Below are positions 24,728-33,530 of a stretch of 33,530 nt of DNA, piece after piece (positions within the stretch are counted from its first letter, which is position 1; each line of letters begins with the position of its first letter). Both the position numbers and the translations under genes were made by a program. This stretch comes from Clostridia bacterium. GTDB taxonomy: Bacteria; Bacillota_A; Clostridia; Christensenellales; Aristaeellaceae. A model generated the notes under the pieces. That model saw nothing but the letters and a program-made list of their open reading frames with translations, was not told the origin of the DNA and did not search any database. Location: NCBI GenBank assembly GCA_017464225.1, contig JAFUDW010000025.1:1-33530 (forward strand), read 5' to 3'.

Positions 24728-27073
24728 TTATTCCTTTTCCAGCAGCGCAGTTTTTAACACGTCCGTAATGCTGTCGGCAAACAGGATGGTAAAGGTTTTG
24801 CGCACATGCTCAGGGATCTCCTCCAAATCCTTCTCATTCTCCCTGGGAAGAAGAATGGTGCGGATGCCTGCGCGGTATGCAGCCAACAGCTTTTCCTTGA
24901 CGCCGCCGATGGGCAGCACCCGGCCGCGCAGCGTGATCTCTCCTGTCATGGCCACATCCTGCCGTACGGGACGGTTGGTCAGGGCCGAAAGCAGGGCGGT
25001 CGCCATGGTGACGCCCGCGGAAGGGCCGTCCTTGGGCACAGCGCCCTCCGGCACATGAATATGGATATCCAGATTCTTATGGAAATCGGGCGCAAGGCCG
25101 TACTCATCGGCATGAGCGCGGATCCAGCTAAGCGCCGCCATGGCGCTCTCCTTCATCACATCGCCCAGCTGCCCTGTAAGCTTGAGCCCGCCGCCGCCGG
25201 GCATGACGGCGCATTCCACAGCCAGCGTTTCGCCGCCCACCGTGGTATAAGCAAGGCCGTTGACCACGCCCACGCAGGGCTGCTTTTCGGGCAGATCGCG
25301 CAAGAAACGCACGGCGCCCAGGTATTCGGCCACCTTTTCCTTGATTACCGTTACCTGCTGCACATCGTTCTCTAGCATTTCCACGGCAGTCTTGCGCACC
25401 ACGCGGGCCAGCGTCCGGTTCAGCGTTCGCACGCCCGCCTCCCGGGTATAGCCCTCGATCACCATTCGCAGCGCCGCATCGCCCATTTTGACGCTGCCCT
25501 TTTCCAGGCCGTGCTCCGCCACCTGCTTTGGCAGCAAATGCCGCTTGGCGATCTGCAGCTTTTCTTCCTCTGTATAGCTGGGCACTTCAATGATCTCCAT
25601 GCGATCGCGCAGCGGGCCGGGAATGGTATCCATGCTGTTTGCCGTGGTAATAAACATCACCTGGCTCAGATCAAAGGGAAGCTCCAGATAATGATCCCGG
25701 AAAGCGCTGTTCTGCTCGCTGTCCAGCACCTCAAGCATAGCGCTGGCCGGATCGCCCCGAAAATCGTTGCTCATTTTATCGATCTCATCAAACAGGAATA
25801 CCGGGTTCATAGTACCCGCCTGTTTGATCCCGGCTATGATGCGCCCTGGAATGGCGCCGATATAGGTTCGGCGATGACCGCGAATCTCGGCTTCATCCCG
25901 AACGCCGCCCAATGACATCTGTACAAACTTGCGGCCCACCGCCCTGGCTATCCCCTTCACGATGGAGGTTTTGCCAACGCCCGGCGGTCCCACAAAGCAA
26001 AGAATAGGGCCGCGCAGGCTGCCATCCTCCGCGCTGAGCTGTTTCATACGCCGAACGGCAAGGTATTCGATCACCCGCTCCTTGACCTGCTTCATGCCGT
26101 AATGATCCTCATCCAGGATGCGGCGGGCGCGCTTCAAATCCAGGTTATCGGTGGTATACTTGCCCCAAGGCAAATCGCAGATCCATTCCAGATAGGTCTG
26201 GCTTACTGTGACCTCGGGCGTACCCGGCGCCATGCGGGCCAGCCTGTCCAGCTCTCGTTCCGCCTTCTCCCGGGCTTCGGCGCTGAGGGGAAGCTTCTGC
26301 AGCTTTTCCCTCAGTTCGTCGCTTTCGGCGGTCAGGCTTTCCCCCAGCTCCTCCTGGATGGCGCGGATCTGCTCTCGCAGGTAATAATCTTTCTGATTCT
26401 TATCGATCTGTTTTTTGATCCGTCCCTGCACCTGCTTTTCGATATCGGCCAGCTCCGTTTCCCGGGCCAGGATGCCGCACAGCGTCTCCAGCCGAGCAGC
26501 CACGCTGACCTCCTCCAGGATGGCCTGCCGATCCTCCAGCCGCGTCAGCACGTTAGCTGCGATGACATCGGCCAATTGATCCGGCTGATCCACATCGGAT
26601 ACCGATTTGAGCGTTTCCGGGGATACGCGCATGCTGGTACGGGCATACTCCTCAAAGAAGCTATGGGTGGTGCGCAAAAGCGCTTGCAAGGTATTCTCAT
26701 CCTCGCCAGCCATATCGTTGACCGGCTGCACATCGGCGATCCAGAAGGGATCCTCCTGCACAATGGTTTTCAGCACAGCGCGCTGCTGGCCTTCCACCAG
26801 CACACGCAGGGTATCGCCGGGCAGGTTGAGCACCTGCTTGATCAGAGCAATGGTGCCCACACGGCACATATCCTCCGCTCCGGGGTTTTCAACGTCGCCA
26901 TCCTTCTGCGCCACAAGGAAAATGCGCTGCTTTTCCATCATGGCGTCTTCCAGCGCGGCAACGCTGCGGGGACGGCCCACGTCAAAATGCAGCACCATAT
27001 GGGGAAATATCATCAGCCCGCGCAGCGGCATCAGCGGCATGCGCTGCGTTTTGGGTTTGCGTTTCGTTGCCAT
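24728..27073 (-). CDS. lon: ATP-dependent protease La (LonA)
   Basis: 781 residues with the full LonA architecture: N-terminal substrate domain (about 12-205), coiled coil (205-290), AAA+ module with Walker A GPPGVGKT (362-369), and protease domain with the Ser-Lys dyad, Ser685 in DGPSAGV and Lys728 in GGVKEK. It degrades misfolded and regulatory proteins. The ATG has GGAGGG just four to five bases upstream, a tight spacing. It has its own promoter behind lonB. Confidence 0.98.
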   Translation of the reverse strand: MATKRKPKTQRMPLMPLRGLMIFPHMVLHFDVGRPRSVAALEDAMMEKQRIFLVAQKDGDVENPGAEDMCRVGTIALIKQVLNLPGDTLRVLVEGQQRAVLKTIVQEDPFWIADVQPVNDMAGEDENTLQALLRTTHSFFEEYARTSMRVSPETLKSVSDVDQPDQLADVIAANVLTRLEDRQAILEEVSVAARLETLCGILARETELADIEKQVQGRIKKQIDKNQKDYYLREQIRAIQEELGESLTAESDELREKLQKLPLSAEAREKAERELDRLARMAPGTPEVTVSQTYLEWICDLPWGKYTTDNLDLKRARRILDEDHYGMKQVKERVIEYLAVRRMKQLSAEDGSLRGPILCFVGPPGVGKTSIVKGIARAVGRKFVQMSLGGVRDEAEIRGHRRTYIGAIPGRIIAGIKQAGTMNPVFLFDEIDKMSNDFRGDPASAMLEVLDSEQNSAFRDHYLELPFDLSQVMFITTANSMDTIPGPLRDRMEIIEVPSYTEEEKLQIAKRHLLPKQVAEHGLEKGSVKMGDAALRMVIEGYTREAGVRTLNRTLARVVRKTAVEMLENDVQQVTVIKEKVAEYLGAVRFLRDLPEKQPCVGVVNGLAYTTVGGETLAVECAVMPGGGGLKLTGQLGDVMKESAMAALSWIRAHADEYGLAPDFHKNLDIHIHVPEGAVPKDGPSAGVTMATALLSALTNRPVRQDVAMTGEITLRGRVLPIGGVKEKLLAAYRAGIRTILLPRENEKDLEEIPEHVRKTFTILFADSITDVLKTALLEKE

Positions 27074-27103
27074 AATCCCTCCGTGGATACATTTTTGCTA
27101 TTT

Positions 27104-27132
27104 ATTCTAACAAAAGTTTGCATGAAATGCAA
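27104..27132 (-). promoter_or_regulatory. lonA promoter overlapping a palindrome
   Basis: Minus-strand TTGCAT (plus 27127-27132), 17-base spacer, TAGAAT (plus 27104-27109) with a TG extension. The -35 hexamer is one arm of a perfect TTGCAT-N3-ATGCAA palindrome (27118-27132), a possible operator. No CtsR or CIRCE-type element is seen. Confidence 0.6.
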
Positions 27133-27138
27133 GCATTG

Positions 27139-28806
27139 TCAATTATCCGCGCCGCTGGCAGCCATGGGAACGGGTTCCGGCAGCAGCGCGCCTGAAGTCT
27201 TTTCAGGCAGCGCGCCTGAGAGCAGCGCCTTATCCAACGTTTTTTCCAGCGTATCCATCAGAATGATTTCCGCCCCGCAGTCCTCCAACCGCTCCAGCAT
27301 ATTCTCCCGCGGAATGAAAACGCGCATGAGCCCAGCGTGGAGGGCCGCCTCCACCTTTTCAGGTACGCCGCCCACCGGCCTGATCTGTCCCTGAACGCCG
27401 ATTTCGCCCGTGATGGCGCAGCTGCCATCCACCGGCTTTCCGGTGATCGCGCTGACCGCCGCTACGGCCATCGCGGCTCCCGCACTGGGCCCATCCACCG
27501 GCGCGCCGCCCGGGAAATTGATATGCACGTCGGTATCCCGTTTCAGATAACCCAACAGTCTGAGCACGGTGGCCACGTTTTCCGCCGATCCCTTTGCCAT
27601 GGACTGCCTGCGCAGCGTATGGGCCGCGCCGCCCATCTCCTCCTCTTCCACGATCCCGGTCACCTGCACGCGCCCATGTCCCGGCACGCAGACGGCTTCA
27701 ATCTCCATAACGGCTCCTTGATGCGCTCCATATATCCCCAGCCCATGCACCATGCCAATCCTGTTCTCCTGGCTTGCGAGCTGTTCAGGACGCGCGGCAT
27801 AATGTCCGGACTGGATCACAAATTCCATATCGCCGTTCTCAATGCTTCGACGCTTCTCCAGCTGCGCCAGTCCCGCCGCCATCTGCACCATATTGACGGC
27901 ATCCCGTCCGCACATGGCAAATCTGCCGCAGAGTTTGGCCGTCTCCGGCGCCATGGCATAGCCGGCGCGAAGCGCAGCGCCGGCGGCAATGACGCTGACT
28001 TCCTTCATGTCCAACGGCCTGAAGAATACCTCCATACAGCGGCTCCTTAGAGCGGGCGGCAGCTCCTCGGGGCTGCGCGTGGTAGCGCCGATCAAGCGAA
28101 AATCAGCTGGCATTCCATGCTTGAAAATATCATGGATATAACGCGGCACAGCGGTATCATCCGGATTGTAATAGGCCGAGTCAAAGCTGACCCGGCGATC
28201 CTCCAGAACCTTCAGCAGCTTGTTCATCTGAATTGGATGCAATTCACCGATCTCATCCAGAAAAAGCACACCGCCATGAGCCTTTGTAACCGCACCGGGC
28301 TTAGGCTGCGGAACACCCTGCACGCCCAGACTGCCCGCGCCTTGGTATATAGGATCGTGCACACTGCCAAACAAAGGATCGGCAATGGAGCGTTCGTCAA
28401 AGCGAACACAGGTGGCGTCAATTTCAATAAACGGAGCATCCTGACGAAAGGGCGTGCCTTCGCTTTGCTTCGCGGCCTCCAATACCAGACGCGCTGCGCA
28501 GGTTTTCCCTATGCCCGGCGGGCCATATATGATCACATGCTGGGGATTGGCTCCACATAATATAGCCTTCAGCGCCCTGATCCCCTCCTGCTGGCCGATG
28601 ATATCCTGAAAACTCATAGGTCGCACATGCTCGCTGAGCGGCTCTGCCAGGCGGATTGCCCTGAGCTGACGCAACCGTTCCATTTCCCTGGCGCTCTCAC
28701 GCCTCAGGCCCGGCTGGGGCTGCTTCTCCTTGCGTAGCTGCCGATAAAAATACACGCCCACAACAATCGTAACGGTCATCTGGATCAAAAACAGAATGAA
28801 CGACAA
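27139..28806 (-). CDS. lonB: ATP-dependent protease LonB (sporulation-type)
   Basis: 555 residues. A membrane anchor (about 3-22) is followed by an AAA+ module with Walker A GPPGIGKT (95-102) and LFLDEIGELH, then a Lon protease domain with Ser441 in DGPSAGA and Lys484 in GGVPEK. In Bacillus LonB is made in the forespore and is membrane bound. The N-terminal region closely parallels the Bacillus one, which supports the TTG start at 28806: MSFILFLIQ lines up, and AAAAGGGGG is seven bases upstream. The next ATG (28779) would cut the anchor and has no binding site. The binding site is buried in a hairpin. Confidence 0.95.
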   Translation of the reverse strand: MSFILFLIQMTVTIVVGVYFYRQLRKEKQPQPGLRRESAREMERLRQLRAIRLAEPLSEHVRPMSFQDIIGQQEGIRALKAILCGANPQHVIIYGPPGIGKTCAARLVLEAAKQSEGTPFRQDAPFIEIDATCVRFDERSIADPLFGSVHDPIYQGAGSLGVQGVPQPKPGAVTKAHGGVLFLDEIGELHPIQMNKLLKVLEDRRVSFDSAYYNPDDTAVPRYIHDIFKHGMPADFRLIGATTRSPEELPPALRSRCMEVFFRPLDMKEVSVIAAGAALRAGYAMAPETAKLCGRFAMCGRDAVNMVQMAAGLAQLEKRRSIENGDMEFVIQSGHYAARPEQLASQENRIGMVHGLGIYGAHQGAVMEIEAVCVPGHGRVQVTGIVEEEEMGGAAHTLRRQSMAKGSAENVATVLRLLGYLKRDTDVHINFPGGAPVDGPSAGAAMAVAAVSAITGKPVDGSCAITGEIGVQGQIRPVGGVPEKVEAALHAGLMRVFIPRENMLERLEDCGAEIILMDTLEKTLDKALLSGALPEKTSGALLPEPVPMAASGADN

Positions 28807-28813
28807 AACGATA

Positions 28814-28851
28814 CCCCCTTTTCACTCCTACGGTAGGATGTGAAAAGGGGG
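28814..28851 (-). promoter_or_regulatory. 17-bp hairpin enclosing the lonB ribosome binding site
   Basis: The transcript between rpoC and lonB can fold as CCCCCUUUUCAC, a bulged A, UCCUA, loop CCG, UAGGA, GUG, AAAAGGGGG: 17 pairs with one bulge. The 3' arm is the lonB Shine-Dalgarno, and the TTG start follows seven bases later. UAUCGUUUUG after the stem is a poor U-tract, so a pure terminator role is less convincing, but partial termination after rpoC is possible. Confidence 0.75.
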
Positions 28852-28878
28852 CGATGTTCATGCGGGAAACTTCAGGAA

Positions 28879-32439
<3,561 letters not shown>

Positions 32440-32464
32440 TCCGTTTTATATCCTCCTTCGCAGT

Positions 32465-33530
<1,066 letters not shown>

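Noticed and set aside
26102..27394. A 430-codon plus-strand frame opposite lonA
   Set aside because: Shadow of lonA; it runs across the intergenic promoter and into lonB antisense.
28814..28851. Reading the rpoC-lonB hairpin simply as a terminator
   Set aside because: The U-tract after the stem is interrupted (UAUCGUUUUG) and the arm is the lonB ribosome binding site, so a regulatory role is at least as likely; partial termination remains possible.

Overview
The window reads as a chromosomal segment of a spore-forming member of the Bacillota, most likely a gut-type anaerobic clostridium with moderately high GC (mid-50s by eye, not calculated). The evidence is SpoIIE, a lonB-lonA-engB block arranged as in Bacillus, a Firmicutes-type ribosomal protein L27 with a cleavable leader and its protease Prp, a fused IspDF, DUF4364, and purine-rich AGGAGG ribosome binding sites before most genes. 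No tRNA, rRNA, CRISPR array or insertion sequence was seen. No gap between genes exceeds about 180 bases.

Region 1-5400: the first 270 bases are the C-terminal end of a large serine recombinase, so a mobile element probably ends just left of the first resident gene. Then, all on the minus strand, come a VanY-like membrane protein that has lost its zinc and catalytic residues, exonuclease III with a FliB-like lysine methylase, the rplU-prp-rpmA ribosomal operon with a strong promoter and a leader, a DUF3784 membrane protein and a family 6 hypoxanthine-DNA glycosylase.

Region 5400-12500: the minus-strand operon nfeD-floA-small membrane protein-LytTR regulator is followed by a second minus-strand operon, trmL-small membrane protein-UDG (4Fe-4S)-UDG-like (no cluster). 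A sugar nucleotidyltransferase with its own promoter and terminator is on the plus strand. It converges on a truncated altronate/mannitol dehydrogenase relative that lacks its NAD motif and all recognisable catalytic residues.

Region 12500-24070: plus-strand genes are an XPD/DinG-type helicase fused to a PD-(D/E)XK nuclease, DUF4364, ispDF, a zinc-ribbon membrane protein and spoIIE with a candidate Spo0A box. The minus-strand pair dxs-tlyA converges on spoIIE. ispDF and dxs supply several steps of the MEP isoprenoid pathway. A divergent 598-residue zinc-ribbon, single-pass membrane protein of unknown role follows.

Region 24070-33530: the minus-strand order is rpoB (partial)-rpoC-lonB-lonA-engB. 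lonB has a TTG start, and its ribosome binding site lies in the base of a 17-bp hairpin between rpoC and lonB. lonA has a promoter whose -35 hexamer is half of a palindrome. Most of the window is ordinary core genome. I found no defence island or obvious new multi-gene system. The best leads are the two pseudoenzymes, the lonB hairpin, the paired glycosylases and the uncharacterised zinc-ribbon surface protein.
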